64,000 nt of DNA, taken from the NCBI RefSeq assembly GCF_001431465.1, contig NZ_LDJJ01000007.1, forward strand, positions 46,957 to 110,956. Direction: 5' to 3'. Both the position numbers and the translations under genes were made by a program. Shown here piece by piece: positions 21,289-31,680 of the stretch (position 1 is its first letter; every line of letters begins with the position of its first letter). Source of the stretch: Stenotrophomonas terrae. GTDB taxonomy: Bacteria > Pseudomonadota > Gammaproteobacteria > Xanthomonadales > Xanthomonadaceae. Under the pieces are notes generated by a model that saw nothing but the letters and a program-made list of their open reading frames with translations, had not been told where the DNA came from and searched no databases.

Positions 21289-22800
21289 TTAGAGCAGCTT
21301 GCTCGATGCGATCTGCATCGCCAGCTTGGCGATGGACGGCTCCATCAGCTCGGTCAGCGGCAGCGGGTAGAAGCCAAGCACCAAGGTGCCGACAGCAAAT
21401 ACGCCCATTACCAGCCATTCGCGACCGTTCATATCCTTCAGCTCGGCGACGTGGGCATTGCCCACCTCACCGAAGAACACACGCTTGTACAGCCACAGCG
21501 AATACGCAGCGCCGATGATCAAGGTGGAGGCAGCACCCAGCGCAACCAGCGGATTCCACTGGAACGCAGCCAACACGACCATGAACTCGCCGACGAAGCC
21601 ACTGGTGCCCGGCAGGCCGGAGTTGGCCATGAAGAACAGCAGTGCAAATGCGGAGAACCACGGCATCACATTGACCACGCCGCCGTAATCGGCGATGCGG
21701 CGGCTGTGCATGCGGTCATACAGCACGCCCACGCAGGAGAACATCGCGCCGGACACGAAACCGTGCGAGACCATCTGCACCATCGCGCCCTGCAGGCCCA
21801 GGCGGGCTGCATCGGGGTTGCCGGCATCACGTACCAGCCACAGTGCGGTGAAGGTACCCAGGGTCACGAAGCCCATGTGTGCGATCGACGAATAAGCAAT
21901 GAGCTTCTTCATGTCGTCCTGCACCAGGGCCACCAGGCCGACGTAGATCACCGCCACCAGCGACAGCGCGATCACCAGCCATGCCCACTCGTGGCTGGCA
22001 TCGGGCACGATCGGCAGGTTGAAGCGCAGGAAGCCGTAGCCACCAATCTTCAGTGCGATCGCCGCCAGGATCACCGAACCGGCGGTCGGCGCTTCAACGT
22101 GCGCATCCGGCAGCCAGGTATGTACCGGGAACATCGGCACCTTGACCGCGAAGGCGACCAGGAACGCGAAGAATATCCAGGTCTGCTCCTTGGCCGACAG
22201 CTGCAACTGATACAGGTCGACCAGCTGGAAGCTGCCGCCCTTCAGGTACAGGTAGATCAGCGCCACCAGCATCAGCACCGAGCCGAGGAAGGTGTACAGG
22301 AAGAACTTCATCGCCGCGTAGATACGACGCGGACCGCCCCAGACGCCGATGATCAGGAACATCGGGATCAGCATGGCTTCGAAGAACACGTAGAACAGCA
22401 TCGCGTCGGTGGCGGCGAAGATGCCGACCGTCACGCCTTCCAGTACCAGGAAAGCGGCCACGTACTGATTGACGCGCTTGTCGACCACGCCCCAGGCGCC
22501 GATCAGTGCCAGCACGCCGATCAGCGTGGTCAGCAGGATCAGGGCGATGGCGATACCGTCAACGGCCAGGTTGTAGCCGATGTTGAACGCCGGGATCCAT
22601 GGATGCTGTTCGACGAACTGCATCACCTCGGCGGCGCCGCGGTCGTAACCGCTGAGCAAGCCGAGGCTGAGCAGGAAGGTGAGCAGTGCCACCGCCAGGG
22701 ATGCCCAACGGGCAGCCTGGGCGTTGCGCACAGCGAGGATCAACGCACCGCCGATGATCGGCAGCCAGATGAGAATACTAAGTAGAGGCCAGTTCGACAC
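21289..22800 (-). CDS. nuoM: NADH-quinone oxidoreductase subunit M
   Basis: A 503-residue antiporter-like membrane subunit of complex I with about 14 transmembrane helices. Family landmarks are VGIFAATDAMLFYVFFEAMLIP, TWLPDAHVEAPTAGSVILA and AYSSIAHMGFVTLG. The first holds the glutamate and the last lies by the lysine-bearing broken helix of the proton channel. It begins with GTG at 22800 with AGAAGA upstream; no in-frame ATG is near. It follows nuoL by 19 bases. Confidence 0.96.
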   Translation of the reverse strand: MSNWPLLSILIWLPIIGGALILAVRNAQAARWASLAVALLTFLLSLGLLSGYDRGAAEVMQFVEQHPWIPAFNIGYNLAVDGIAIALILLTTLIGVLALIGAWGVVDKRVNQYVAAFLVLEGVTVGIFAATDAMLFYVFFEAMLIPMFLIIGVWGGPRRIYAAMKFFLYTFLGSVLMLVALIYLYLKGGSFQLVDLYQLQLSAKEQTWIFFAFLVAFAVKVPMFPVHTWLPDAHVEAPTAGSVILAAIALKIGGYGFLRFNLPIVPDASHEWAWLVIALSLVAVIYVGLVALVQDDMKKLIAYSSIAHMGFVTLGTFTALWLVRDAGNPDAARLGLQGAMVQMVSHGFVSGAMFSCVGVLYDRMHSRRIADYGGVVNVMPWFSAFALLFFMANSGLPGTSGFVGEFMVVLAAFQWNPLVALGAASTLIIGAAYSLWLYKRVFFGEVGNAHVAELKDMNGREWLVMGVFAVGTLVLGFYPLPLTELMEPSIAKLAMQIASSKLL

Positions 22801-22819
22801 GTCTTCTATTCCGTACAGG

Positions 22820-24934
22820 TCAACGCCAGAAATGCATCAGTACGCCCAACAGGGCAATCAAACCGATGATCATCGCGAACGCGTAGTGGTAGAGGAAACC
22901 GGATTGGGTGCGGCGCAACAGGTTGGCAGCCAGGTCGACCAGACGCGCCGAACCATTGACCATCACCCCATCAACGACCGTGCTATCAACGGCACGGGCG
23001 GCCTTGCCGAGCTGCACACCACCGCCGGCAAAGCCGTCGATCCAGAGCTTGTCGAAGCCGTACTTGTTTTCCAGCACCGAAACCACCGGTGCCAGGGTCT
23101 TGCGAGCTTGTCCTGCCAGTTCCGGCTTCCAGATGTAGAACACCCAGGCCAGCGCGAAACCTGCAACCGTCAGCCAGAACGCCGGCATCTGCATGCCGTG
23201 TACCGCATAGGCCACCGAACCGTGCCAGAACTCCTTGCCAACCGCAGCAATGGTATCGCGTGCCGGGTTGTAGAAATCGACGATGCCGGTGAAGAACGAC
23301 ATGGTCTGGCCCGGAATGCCGGCAGCGGCTTGGTGACCGTCCCAGCCGGTACCGAACAGCATCGGCCCGATGGTGAAGAAGCCGATCAGGATGGACGGGA
23401 TTGCCAGCAGCACCAGCGGTACCGTCACCACCAGCGGCGACTCATGCGGCACGTGCACGCCATGACCGTGGTGGTCATCGTGGCCGTGGGCGTGATCACC
23501 GTGATGGTCATCATGCGTGTCGCGGAAGCGTTCCTTGCCGAAGAAGGTCAGGAACAGCAGGCGGAAGCTGTAGAAGCTGGTGACGATCACGCCACCGAGC
23601 ACCGCCCAGTAACCGTAAAGGGCAACCCAGCCAGCCTCGGCAGCGTGCGCGTGCATCGCGGCGGCTTCAATGATGGTGTCCTTCGAGTAGAAACCCGAGA
23701 AGAACGGCGTACCCACCAGGGCCAGCGTACCGATCCACATGGTGATGTGGGTAACCGGCATGTATTTGCGCAGGCCGCCCATCTTCATCATGTTCTGCTC
23801 ATGGTGCATGCCCATGATCACCGAACCGGCACCGAGGAACAGCAGCGCCTTGAAGAAGGCGTGGGTCATCAGGTGGAACACGGCGCCCGAGTAGGCCGAC
23901 ACGCCGAGTGCAACCGTCATGTAGCCCAGCTGTGACAAGGTGGAATAGGCAACCACGCGCTTGATGTCGGTCTGCACGATACCGATCAGGCCGGTGAAGA
24001 AGGCCGTGGTGGCACCGATGAACAGGATGAAGTCCAGCGCGGTCTGCGACAGCTCGAACAGCGGCGACATGCGGGTGACCATGAAGATACCCGCGGTGAC
24101 CATGGTCGCGGCGTGGATCAGTGCCGAGATCGGGGTCGGGCCTTCCATCGAGTCCGGCAGCCACACGTGCAGCGGAACCTGCGCCGACTTGCCCATCGCA
24201 CCGATGAACAGACAGATGCAGATGATGGTGGCAACGCTCCACTGGTGGTCACCGATCAGCTGCACCATCGCGTGGCCAGTGATATCGGTGCCAAGCACGG
24301 TGCCCGCATTGGCGAACACGGTTGCGTAGTCCAGCGAGCCGAAGGCCCACAGGATGCCGGCGATGCCGAGCAGGAAGCCGAAATCACCGACGCGGTTGAC
24401 CAGGAACGCCTTCATGTTGGCGAAGATCGCGGTCGGGCGCTTGAAGTAGAAGCCGATCAGCAGGTACGACACCAGGCCCACCGCTTCCCAGCCGAAGAAC
24501 AGCTGCAGGAAGTTGTTGCTCATCACCAGGGTGAGCATCGAGAAGGTGAACAGCGAGATGTAGCTGAAGAAACGCTGGTAACCGTCGTCTTCGGACATGT
24601 AGCCGATCGAGTAGATGTGGACCAGCAGCGACACGAAGGTCACCACCACCATCATCATCGCGGTCAGGCGATCGACCATGAAGCCGACATGCGCCGCGTA
24701 CTGGCCTACTTCAAAGAAGGTGTAGATGTTCTGATTGAACGGCTGCGCCCCACCCCACAACAGCTGGGAGAAGATGTAAGCCGACAGGCCAAAGCTGACC
24801 GCCACGCCCAGGATGGTGATGTATTGGGCGCCCTTGCGCCCCACCTGACGACCGAACAGGCCGGCGATGATGCTGCCGAACAGCGGTGCCAGCACCACTG
24901 CAATCAACAGACTCTTGGAGAGAGTGATTTCCAT
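22820..24934 (-). CDS. nuoL: NADH-quinone oxidoreductase subunit L
   Basis: NuoL is the most distal pumping subunit and carries the long lateral helix along the membrane arm. The 704-residue length fits that C-terminal extension. Motifs include FFGWEAVGLVSYLLIGFY, PLHVWLPDSMEGPTPISALIHAATMV and VAYSTLSQLGYMTVALG. A histidine-rich loop (HDDHHGDHAHGHDDHHGHG, around residues 475-500) between late helices is unusually dense; such loops occur in relatives but their role is not known. It follows nuoK by seven bases. Confidence 0.96.
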   Translation of the reverse strand: MEITLSKSLLIAVVLAPLFGSIIAGLFGRQVGRKGAQYITILGVAVSFGLSAYIFSQLLWGGAQPFNQNIYTFFEVGQYAAHVGFMVDRLTAMMMVVVTFVSLLVHIYSIGYMSEDDGYQRFFSYISLFTFSMLTLVMSNNFLQLFFGWEAVGLVSYLLIGFYFKRPTAIFANMKAFLVNRVGDFGFLLGIAGILWAFGSLDYATVFANAGTVLGTDITGHAMVQLIGDHQWSVATIICICLFIGAMGKSAQVPLHVWLPDSMEGPTPISALIHAATMVTAGIFMVTRMSPLFELSQTALDFILFIGATTAFFTGLIGIVQTDIKRVVAYSTLSQLGYMTVALGVSAYSGAVFHLMTHAFFKALLFLGAGSVIMGMHHEQNMMKMGGLRKYMPVTHITMWIGTLALVGTPFFSGFYSKDTIIEAAAMHAHAAEAGWVALYGYWAVLGGVIVTSFYSFRLLFLTFFGKERFRDTHDDHHGDHAHGHDDHHGHGVHVPHESPLVVTVPLVLLAIPSILIGFFTIGPMLFGTGWDGHQAAAGIPGQTMSFFTGIVDFYNPARDTIAAVGKEFWHGSVAYAVHGMQMPAFWLTVAGFALAWVFYIWKPELAGQARKTLAPVVSVLENKYGFDKLWIDGFAGGGVQLGKAARAVDSTVVDGVMVNGSARLVDLAANLLRRTQSGFLYHYAFAMIIGLIALLGVLMHFWR

Positions 24935-24941
24935 CTTCGGA

Positions 24942-25247
24942 TCAGCCCTTCAGCGAATCGACTTCGCCCACGTTGATGGTGTGGCGAGTACGGAACAAGG
25001 TCACCAGGATCGCGAGGCCGATTGCAGCTTCGGCTGCGGCCACGGTCAGGATGAAGAACACGAACAGCTGACCGGCGGTGTCGCCCAGCTCACGCGAGAA
25101 GGCAATGAAGTTGATGTTCACCGACAGCAGCATCAGTTCGATCGACATCAACAGCACGATGATGTTCTTCCGGTTGAGGAAGATGCCGGCAACGGAGATG
25201 CAGAACATCACCGCGCCCAACGCGAGCATATGGCCCAGAGAAATCAT
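24942..25247 (-). CDS. nuoK: NADH-quinone oxidoreductase subunit K
   Basis: A 101-residue protein of three transmembrane helices, homologous to MrpC, in the membrane arm of complex I. The second helix carries the conserved glutamate in [12 protein letters not shown], and a second conserved glutamate lies in [12 protein letters not shown]. Both belong to the proton path. Its ATG overlaps the nuoJ stop by four bases, so translation is coupled. Confidence 0.96.
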   Translation of the reverse strand: MISLGHMLALGAVMFCISVAGIFLNRKNIIVLLMSIELMLLSVNINFIAFSRELGDTAGQLFVFFILTVAAAEAAIGLAILVTLFRTRHTINVGEVDSLKG

Positions 25248-25897
25248 GGCTTGGCCTCCTCGCCACCGTCATGTTGCGTATCGACCTGCACCACCGGCTT
25301 TTCGGCGGCCATCTTGACCATGCGCAGGCGGTCTTTTGCCTTGGTCATGGTCTGCTCGGTCGGGTTCTGCGTCTTCAGGCCTTCACGGCGGCGCAGGGTC
25401 AGCATCACTGCTGCCACCACGGCCACGGTCAGGATCACAGCCGCGAACTCGAACGGGAGCAGGTATTCGGTGAACAGGCTGCGTGCCAGCCATGTGATGT
25501 TGGACGTGTCCGCGGCAACCGCAGCGGCGTTGTCCACCGGGAACGGTGCGGTGCGCGCCTTGATGCCGATCAGGGTCAGCATCTGCACCAGCATCACCAC
25601 CGCGACCACCAGGCCGACCGGCAGGTAACGTACCCAGCCTTCACGCAGATTGGTGGTGTCGATGTCCAGCATCATCACCACGAACAGGAACAACACCATC
25701 ACCGCGCCGACGTAGACCAGCACAAGGGTGACACCGAGGAACTCGGCGCCCACCAGCAGCCACACGCAGGCAATGGAGAAGAACGTCAGGATCAAGCACA
25801 ACACGGCATACACCGGATTGCGCACGCTGATCACCGCTGCCGCGGAAATGCCGGCAATGATGGAGAAGAACCAGAAAGCAATATTTACCCAATCCAT
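25244..25897 (-). CDS. nuoJ: NADH-quinone oxidoreductase subunit J
   Basis: A 217-residue membrane subunit of complex I with five hydrophobic helices in its first 170 residues. The third helix [18 protein letters not shown] is the family's signature and contains the pi-bulge region coupled to quinone reduction. The hydrophilic C-terminal tail after residue 170 is longer than in E. coli NuoJ. Its stop overlaps the start of nuoK. Confidence 0.95.
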   Translation of the reverse strand: MDWVNIAFWFFSIIAGISAAAVISVRNPVYAVLCLILTFFSIACVWLLVGAEFLGVTLVLVYVGAVMVLFLFVVMMLDIDTTNLREGWVRYLPVGLVVAVVMLVQMLTLIGIKARTAPFPVDNAAAVAADTSNITWLARSLFTEYLLPFEFAAVILTVAVVAAVMLTLRRREGLKTQNPTEQTMTKAKDRLRMVKMAAEKPVVQVDTQHDGGEEAKP

Positions 25898-25906
25898 CTC
25901 AAGACC

Positions 25907-26395
25907 TCAGCGGAAGGCGGCGTCGGCGGCGCGGCGCTCGGCGATTTCGGCTTCAAGCCGGTCGCCAAGTGCCAGCAGCTGCGGCTTGGTGATGATGTTC
26001 TCGCCACGCTTCTCGAAGTGGTACTCGAGAATGTGGGTCTCGACGATCGAGTCCACCGGGCAGCTTTCTTCGCAGAAGCCGCAGAAGATGCACTTGAACA
26101 GATCGATTTCGTAACGCGTGGTACGGCGGGTGCCGTCTTCGCGCTTGGCCGAGTCGATGGTGATGGCCAGTGCCGGGCACACCGCTTCGCACAGCTTGCA
26201 GGCGATGCAGCGCTCTTCACCGTTGGGGTAACGGCGCAGGGCGTGCAGGCCACGGAAGCGCGGCGACTGCGGGAACTTCTCCATCGGGTACATCACGGTG
26301 TACTTGGGCTTGAACGCGTATTTCAGCGTCAGCCACAGGCCGCCGAGCAACTCGAGGAGCAGCAGGCTTTTGAAATAGTGGGTGATCTTATTCAT
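25907..26395 (-). CDS. nuoI: NADH-quinone oxidoreductase subunit I
   Basis: NuoI carries iron-sulfur clusters N6a and N6b that pass electrons to N2. The 162-residue protein has two classic CxxCxxCxxxCP motifs: [12 protein letters not shown] (about residues 63-74) and [12 protein letters not shown] (about 102-113). An amphipathic N-terminal helix would anchor it to the membrane arm. It lies between nuoH and nuoJ, three bases after nuoH. Confidence 0.97.
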   Translation of the reverse strand: MNKITHYFKSLLLLELLGGLWLTLKYAFKPKYTVMYPMEKFPQSPRFRGLHALRRYPNGEERCIACKLCEAVCPALAITIDSAKREDGTRRTTRYEIDLFKCIFCGFCEESCPVDSIVETHILEYHFEKRGENIITKPQLLALGDRLEAEIAERRAADAAFR

Positions 26396-26398
26396 GAA

Positions 26399-27493
26399 TC
26401 AAACGCCCTTCTGGATCACGCCGTAGAACACCATCAGTGCCGTCACCGCGATCCAGAAAATGGTCAGCGGGATGAACACCTTCCAGCCCAGACGCATGAT
26501 CTGGTCATAACGGAAGCGCGGGAAGCTGGCACGGAACCAGATGTACGCACTGGCGAAGAACAGCACCTTGAGCAGCAGCCACGGCCAACCGCCGGTCCAG
26601 ATCCAGTTGATCCACGGCGAGATATCGGCCGTGATCCAGCCCTGGAGCGGGCTCAGCCAGCCACCGAGGAAGAAGATCGAGATCAGGAAGCTGACCAGGA
26701 TCATGTTGGCGTACTCGGCCAGGAAGAACAGTGCGAACGCACCGCCGGAGTACTCCACCATGTGACCGGCAACGATTTCCGACTCGCCTTCAACCACGTC
26801 GAACGGCGCGCGGTTGGTTTCGGCAACGCCGGACACCCAATACACGACGAACAGCGGGAACAACGGCAGCAGGAACCAGTCGAACAGACCCGAGTTGCCC
26901 TTCTGCGCCAGCACGATGTCGGTCAGGTTCAGGCTGCCGGCGGCGATCATCACGCCGACCAGCGCGAAGCCCATCGCGATTTCGTAGCTAACCACCTGCG
27001 CGGCCGAACGCATTGCACCGAGGAAGGCGTACTTGGAGTTGGACGCCCAACCGGCCAGGATCACGCCGTACACGCCCAGCGAGGTCATCGCCAGCAGGTA
27101 CAGCAGGCCAACGTTGGCGTTGGACAGCACCAGCTTGTAGTCGAACGGAACCACTGCCCACGCCGCGAACGACGGAGCCAGCACGATCAGCGGAGCGATG
27201 ATGTACATCGCCTTGTGTGCGCTGGCCGGAGCGATGATTTCCTTGAACAACAGCTTGGTGACGTCAGCGAAGGCCTGCAGCAGGCCGCCCAGACCGACAT
27301 ACATCGGCCCGTGGCGCACGTGCATCCAGCCAATCAGCTTGCGCTCCCACAACACGTAGAAGGCAACCGAAATGATCACCGGCATGGCGATCAACAGGAT
27401 CTTGATCACCGTCCACAGGACGATGCCGATGTCACCCAGGGACATGAACCACTGGAACAAGGGCTCGATCGCGTTTAACAGCAACTCGTTCAT
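26399..27493 (-). CDS. nuoH: NADH-quinone oxidoreductase subunit H
   Basis: NuoH forms much of the quinone-binding cavity at the junction of both arms. The 364-residue protein has about eight transmembrane helices and the family motifs [29 protein letters not shown], and [21 protein letters not shown]. The last is the acidic loop facing the quinone site. Its start overlaps the nuoG stop (ATGA). Confidence 0.97.
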   Translation of the reverse strand: MNELLLNAIEPLFQWFMSLGDIGIVLWTVIKILLIAMPVIISVAFYVLWERKLIGWMHVRHGPMYVGLGGLLQAFADVTKLLFKEIIAPASAHKAMYIIAPLIVLAPSFAAWAVVPFDYKLVLSNANVGLLYLLAMTSLGVYGVILAGWASNSKYAFLGAMRSAAQVVSYEIAMGFALVGVMIAAGSLNLTDIVLAQKGNSGLFDWFLLPLFPLFVVYWVSGVAETNRAPFDVVEGESEIVAGHMVEYSGGAFALFFLAEYANMILVSFLISIFFLGGWLSPLQGWITADISPWINWIWTGGWPWLLLKVLFFASAYIWFRASFPRFRYDQIMRLGWKVFIPLTIFWIAVTALMVFYGVIQKGV

Positions 27494-29724
27494 GCAGCCA
27501 CCACCGTTACCCGAGCGGCACCCAGCGGCGCGGTTGCGCCGTGGCCCGATTCAATCCACACCGTGCCGGCTGCGACGCGTGCGTCGACCACCACCGACAG
27601 GGTTGCACGACCGGCGTCGGTGCCGACCTTGGCCATCTGGCCTTCGGTCAGCTGCAGACGCGCGGCGTCATCGGCATTGAGCACGATGCGCGGCTCATTG
27701 TTGAGCGGATGCGACTGCAGCGCCTGCGCACGACGCACAACGGCGTCGGTGCGGTAGATCGCCGGGGTCGAGGCCACTTCAAAGCCCTCGCCTGCGACCT
27801 GCGGCTGTGTCGAAGCGGCAACCTTGACCGACACCGGCTGCAGGCCGGCACGCAGGCCTGCCAGATCGGTGAAGCCGAAACCGGCCAGCTGCATGTCACC
27901 ACCCAGCGCACGCAGCACGCGCCAGCCCTCACGAGCCTCGCCCTGCAGCTTGCCACCGGCGCGGGCGACCTGATCGCGACCATCCAGGTTGGTCAGCGTG
28001 CCGTCGATTTCCGGCAGCGCGCCAATCGGCAGGATCACATCGGCCACATCACGGGTCGAGGTGCAGGCGAACTGGCTGAACGCGACAACCTTGGCACCGG
28101 CCAGCGCCTTGCGGGCGGCGGCGGTATCGGCGAAATCCAGGCCCGGCTCGATGCCGTACAGGGCATAGGCCTTGCGCGGCTGCGCCAGCATTGCATTGAC
28201 GTCCTTGCCGGCCGGCAGTACGCCGGCGCGGGCCAGGCCCAGTGCGTTGGCACCCTGCGGGATACGGCACAGCTTGGCGCCGGTAGCCGCGGCAAATGCG
28301 CTGGCAGCCGAACGGATCGCAGCAGCCTGCGGATGATTTTCAGCAATCGCACCGACGATGATGACGGTGTTGTTGCCGCCCTTCACCGCGTCGACCAGCT
28401 GCGCGTTGCCCAGGGCTTCAACGAAGCGCGACGGTGCAACGATCTGCTTGCTGGCCAGCTTGAACGCGAAGTCGAAGTCCACCGGGTTGATCGAATGGAT
28501 CTTGGCACCGTTGGTGGTCTGCGCCTTGCGCAGGCGAGCGTGCAGCAGCGGCAGCTCGTGGCGGATATTGCTACCCAGCACGACGATCTGATCAGCGTGT
28601 TCAATCTCGGCCAGCGACATGCCGAAGGCTTCGGCAACCGGAGCATCGGAGAAGTCACGGTTGTTGATGCGGTGGTCGATGTTGTTCGAACCCAGGCCAG
28701 CGGCCAGGCGGGCCAGCAATGCACCCTCCTCGTTCGACGTTGCCGGGTGCACCAGCACGCCGAGCTCGTCGCCACGGTTGGCTTCGAAGATTTCGCGGGC
28801 AGCGGCCAGACCTTCGGCCCAGCTCACTTCCTTCCACTCACCATTGACCTTCTGCAGCGGCTTGACCGCGCGGTCGGCCGAATACAGGCCCTGGTGCGAA
28901 TAACGATCGCGGTCGGACAGCCAGCACTCGTTGACCAGCTCGTTGTCACGCGGCACGGCGCGCAGCACTTCGCCGCGGCGCACGTGCAGGAACAGGTTCG
29001 AGCCCATCGCGTCGTGGTAACCCAGCGACTCGCGTGCGGTCAGTTCCCACGGGCGTGCCTTGAACTGGAATACCTTGTTGGTCAGCGCGCCAACCGGGCA
29101 CACGTCGATGACGTTGCCGGACAGCTCGGTGGTCAGCGGCTTGCCGTCGTAGGTACCGATCTGCAGGTTTTCACCGCGCGACATGCCACCCAGTTCATAG
29201 GTGCCGGCCACTTCTGCGGTGAAGCGCACGCAACGGGTGCACTGGATGCAGCGGGTCATCTCGGTGGCGACCAGCGGCCCCATGTCCTCGTCAACCACAA
29301 CGCGCTTGCGCTCGTTGAAGCGGCTGACCGAACGGCCGTAGCCCAGCGATACGTCCTGCAGCTCGCACTCGCCGCCCTGGTCGCAGATCGGGCAGTCCAG
29401 CGGGTGGTTGATGAGCAGGAACTCCATCACCGAACGCTGGTACTTGAGCGCCTTCTCGTTGCGGGTCTGGATCTTCATGCCATCCATGACCGGGGTTGCG
29501 CAGGCCGGCGACGGCTTGGGCGACTTTTCAACGTCGACCAGGCACATGCGGCAGTTTGCGGCGATCGGCAGCTTCTCGTGGTAGCAGAAGCGCGGAATCG
29601 GAATGCCAGCCTTGTCGGCGGCCTGGATGATCATCGAACCCTTGGGTACGACCAGCGTCTGACCATCGATATCGATGGTCACATGATCCGGCGGTACATT
29701 GGGATTTACCGGTTGCGCGCTCAT
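27490..29724 (-). CDS. nuoG: NADH-quinone oxidoreductase subunit G
   Basis: NuoG, the largest peripheral-arm subunit, carries clusters N1b, N4 and N5. In 744 residues I see the 2Fe-2S ligands (CYHE...CRMC...C, about residues 47-80), then [14 protein letters not shown] (N5 region with a histidine ligand). [10 protein letters not shown] with a downstream cysteine (N4) follows. The molybdopterin-oxidoreductase-like domain after residue 220 lacks the extra CxxCxxxC cluster N7 of E. coli: the equivalent stretch ([19 protein letters not shown]) has no cysteine. It overlaps nuoF and nuoH by four bases each. Confidence 0.96.
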   Translation of the reverse strand: MSAQPVNPNVPPDHVTIDIDGQTLVVPKGSMIIQAADKAGIPIPRFCYHEKLPIAANCRMCLVDVEKSPKPSPACATPVMDGMKIQTRNEKALKYQRSVMEFLLINHPLDCPICDQGGECELQDVSLGYGRSVSRFNERKRVVVDEDMGPLVATEMTRCIQCTRCVRFTAEVAGTYELGGMSRGENLQIGTYDGKPLTTELSGNVIDVCPVGALTNKVFQFKARPWELTARESLGYHDAMGSNLFLHVRRGEVLRAVPRDNELVNECWLSDRDRYSHQGLYSADRAVKPLQKVNGEWKEVSWAEGLAAAREIFEANRGDELGVLVHPATSNEEGALLARLAAGLGSNNIDHRINNRDFSDAPVAEAFGMSLAEIEHADQIVVLGSNIRHELPLLHARLRKAQTTNGAKIHSINPVDFDFAFKLASKQIVAPSRFVEALGNAQLVDAVKGGNNTVIIVGAIAENHPQAAAIRSAASAFAAATGAKLCRIPQGANALGLARAGVLPAGKDVNAMLAQPRKAYALYGIEPGLDFADTAAARKALAGAKVVAFSQFACTSTRDVADVILPIGALPEIDGTLTNLDGRDQVARAGGKLQGEAREGWRVLRALGGDMQLAGFGFTDLAGLRAGLQPVSVKVAASTQPQVAGEGFEVASTPAIYRTDAVVRRAQALQSHPLNNEPRIVLNADDAARLQLTEGQMAKVGTDAGRATLSVVVDARVAAGTVWIESGHGATAPLGAARVTVVAA

Positions 29725-31058
29725 GCGGCAGCAGTCTCCACCTTCTTGCCGTCAACCATCGAATGACCGTTGACGATGTAGTACTCGAATTCGTTCCAGA
29801 ACTGGCGCAGGAAGCCTTGGATCGGCCACGCTGCCGCCTCACCGAACGCACAGATGGTGTGGCCTTCAATCTGACCGGCAACCGTCTTCAATTGGTGCAG
29901 ATCTTCCATCGTGGCCTGGCCGGCGACGATGCGCTCCAGCACACGGTGCATCCAGCCGGTACCTTCGCGGCACGGGGTGCACTGGCCACAGGATTCCTTG
30001 TGGAAGAACTGGCTGATGCGGCAGGCGAACTTGACGCAGCAGACGCTGTCATCCAGCACCACGATCGCACCCGAACCCAGGCCAGAGCCCAGTGCACGGA
30101 TGGTGTCGTAGTCCATCGGCAGGCCCTTGAGCTCTGCAGCGGTCAGCACCGGCATCGACACGCCGCCCGGGATCGCGCCCTTCAGGGTGCGGCCCGGACG
30201 CAGGCCACCGGCCATCTCCAGCAGATCATCAAAGGTGGTGCCCAGCGGCACTTCGAAGTTGCCGCCCTTGGCCACGCAACCGGAGACCGAGAAACACTTC
30301 GGGCCACCGTTGTTGGTCAGGCTCAGATTCTTGAACCACTCCGCGCCGTTGCGGATGATCGCCGGCACCGAGGCATAGGTCTCGGTGTTGTTGATCGTGG
30401 TCGGCTTGCCGTACAGGCCGAAATTGGCCGGGAACGGCGGCTTGAAGCGCGGCTGGCCCTTCTTGCCTTCCAGCGATTCCATCAGTGCGGTTTCTTCGCC
30501 GCAGATGTAGGCGCCGGCGCCGAGCGCACCATAGATATCGATATCGCAACCGCTGCCCAGCACGTTCTTGCCCAGCCAGCCGTGCTTGTAGGCATCGGCC
30601 AGGGCCTGCTCGAAATGCTCGAACGGCTCGTGGTGGAACTCACCGCGCAGGTAGTTGTAGGCCGCGGTCGAACCGGTGGCGTAGCAGGCGATGGCCATGC
30701 CCTCCACCACCGAGTGCGGGTTGTAACGCAGGATGTCGCGGTCCTTGCAGGTGCCCGGCTCGGATTCATCCGAGTTGCACAGGATGTACTTCTGCACATC
30801 GCCCTTGGGCATGAAGGACCACTTCAGGCCGGTCGGGAAGCCCGCGCCGCCGCGGCCGCGCAGGCCGGACTGCTTGACCATTTCGATGACGTCGGCCGGC
30901 GGGATCTTCTCTTCGAGGATCTTGCGCAGCGCGGCGTAGCCACCGGTCTTCAGATAGCTTTCGTACGACCACGGAGTGTCGTAATGCAGCGTGGTGTAAA
31001 CCACGTTATGCGGAAGCGGCGCCGGTCCGACCGGGCCCTTGGATTCGTGGTGTGCCAT
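29721..31058 (-). CDS. nuoF: NADH-quinone oxidoreductase subunit F
   Basis: NuoF binds NADH and FMN and holds cluster N3, the entry point of electrons. In 445 residues the landmarks are [13 protein letters not shown] (FMN/NADH-binding, about 70), [19 protein letters not shown] (about 180), and the 4Fe-4S ligands [15 protein letters not shown] with the later HTICAFG. It starts at ATG 31058, three bases after nuoE, and its stop overlaps nuoG. Confidence 0.97.
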   Translation of the reverse strand: MAHHESKGPVGPAPLPHNVVYTTLHYDTPWSYESYLKTGGYAALRKILEEKIPPADVIEMVKQSGLRGRGGAGFPTGLKWSFMPKGDVQKYILCNSDESEPGTCKDRDILRYNPHSVVEGMAIACYATGSTAAYNYLRGEFHHEPFEHFEQALADAYKHGWLGKNVLGSGCDIDIYGALGAGAYICGEETALMESLEGKKGQPRFKPPFPANFGLYGKPTTINNTETYASVPAIIRNGAEWFKNLSLTNNGGPKCFSVSGCVAKGGNFEVPLGTTFDDLLEMAGGLRPGRTLKGAIPGGVSMPVLTAAELKGLPMDYDTIRALGSGLGSGAIVVLDDSVCCVKFACRISQFFHKESCGQCTPCREGTGWMHRVLERIVAGQATMEDLHQLKTVAGQIEGHTICAFGEAAAWPIQGFLRQFWNEFEYYIVNGHSMVDGKKVETAAA

Positions 31059-31061
31059 GCC

Positions 31062-31589
31062 TTACTCCAGCCCGTCCAGCAGCGCATCGACCTGGTCCAG
31101 CGTCAGGCGCTCATGGTAATGACCGTTGATGACCATCATCGGCGCGCCCGCGCAGCCAGCCAGGCATTCTTCCTCTTTCTTGAGGTAGACGCGGCCGTCA
31201 GCGGTCGATTCGCCGTGCTTGATGCCCAGCTTCTTCTCGCAATGGCGGACGATGTCGTCGGCGCCGTTGAGCCAGCAGCTGACGTTGGTGCAGATGGCAA
31301 CGTTGTTGCGGCCTACCTTCTCGGTCTCGAACATCGAGTAGAAGGTTGCAACCTCGTACGCCCACACAAACGGCAGATCCAGGTACTTGGCAACCGCGGC
31401 GATCAAGTCGTCGCTCAGCCAACCCTGGTTCTGTTCCTGTGCGGCATGCAGGCCCTGCAGCACCGCCGAACGCTTGCGCTCGGGCGGGAACTTGGACAGC
31501 CAGTGATCGATGTGAGCACGCGTCTTGTCGCTCAACACCACCATCGGGTCGACGTTGCGCGCCGCCTCGAAATTACCCGTCGCCTTCAT
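31062..31589 (-). CDS. nuoE: NADH-quinone oxidoreductase subunit E
   Basis: NuoE is a thioredoxin-like 2Fe-2S protein (cluster N1a) bound beside NuoF. The 175-residue protein begins with a helical region. The four ligand cysteines appear as CTNVSC (about 100-105) and CLAGC (about 141-145). The segment VATFYSMF is typical. A 91-base spacer separates it from nuoD, the longest gap in the operon, and contains a hairpin (GCCTGCG/CGCAGGC, 31629-31654). Confidence 0.96.
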   Translation of the reverse strand: MKATGNFEAARNVDPMVVLSDKTRAHIDHWLSKFPPERKRSAVLQGLHAAQEQNQGWLSDDLIAAVAKYLDLPFVWAYEVATFYSMFETEKVGRNNVAICTNVSCWLNGADDIVRHCEKKLGIKHGESTADGRVYLKKEEECLAGCAGAPMMVINGHYHERLTLDQVDALLDGLE

Positions 31590-31680
31590 TGGCCGACCTC
31601 AACGAATACCAAATGCTGAAAAACCGATGCCTGCGGCGGCAGAACCGCGCAGGCAACGGACGATGTGTGATCCGCCGGCA

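Noticed and set aside
23400..23520. His-rich segment of nuoL as a metal-sensing insertion
   Set aside because: The His/Asp/Gly loop lies between late membrane helices and similar loops occur in relatives; nothing else supports a sensor.
25271..27478. A 735-codon open frame on the plus strand
   Set aside because: Antisense to nuoH, nuoI and nuoJ; the His/Gln/Arg-rich translation is the mirror of membrane-protein codons.
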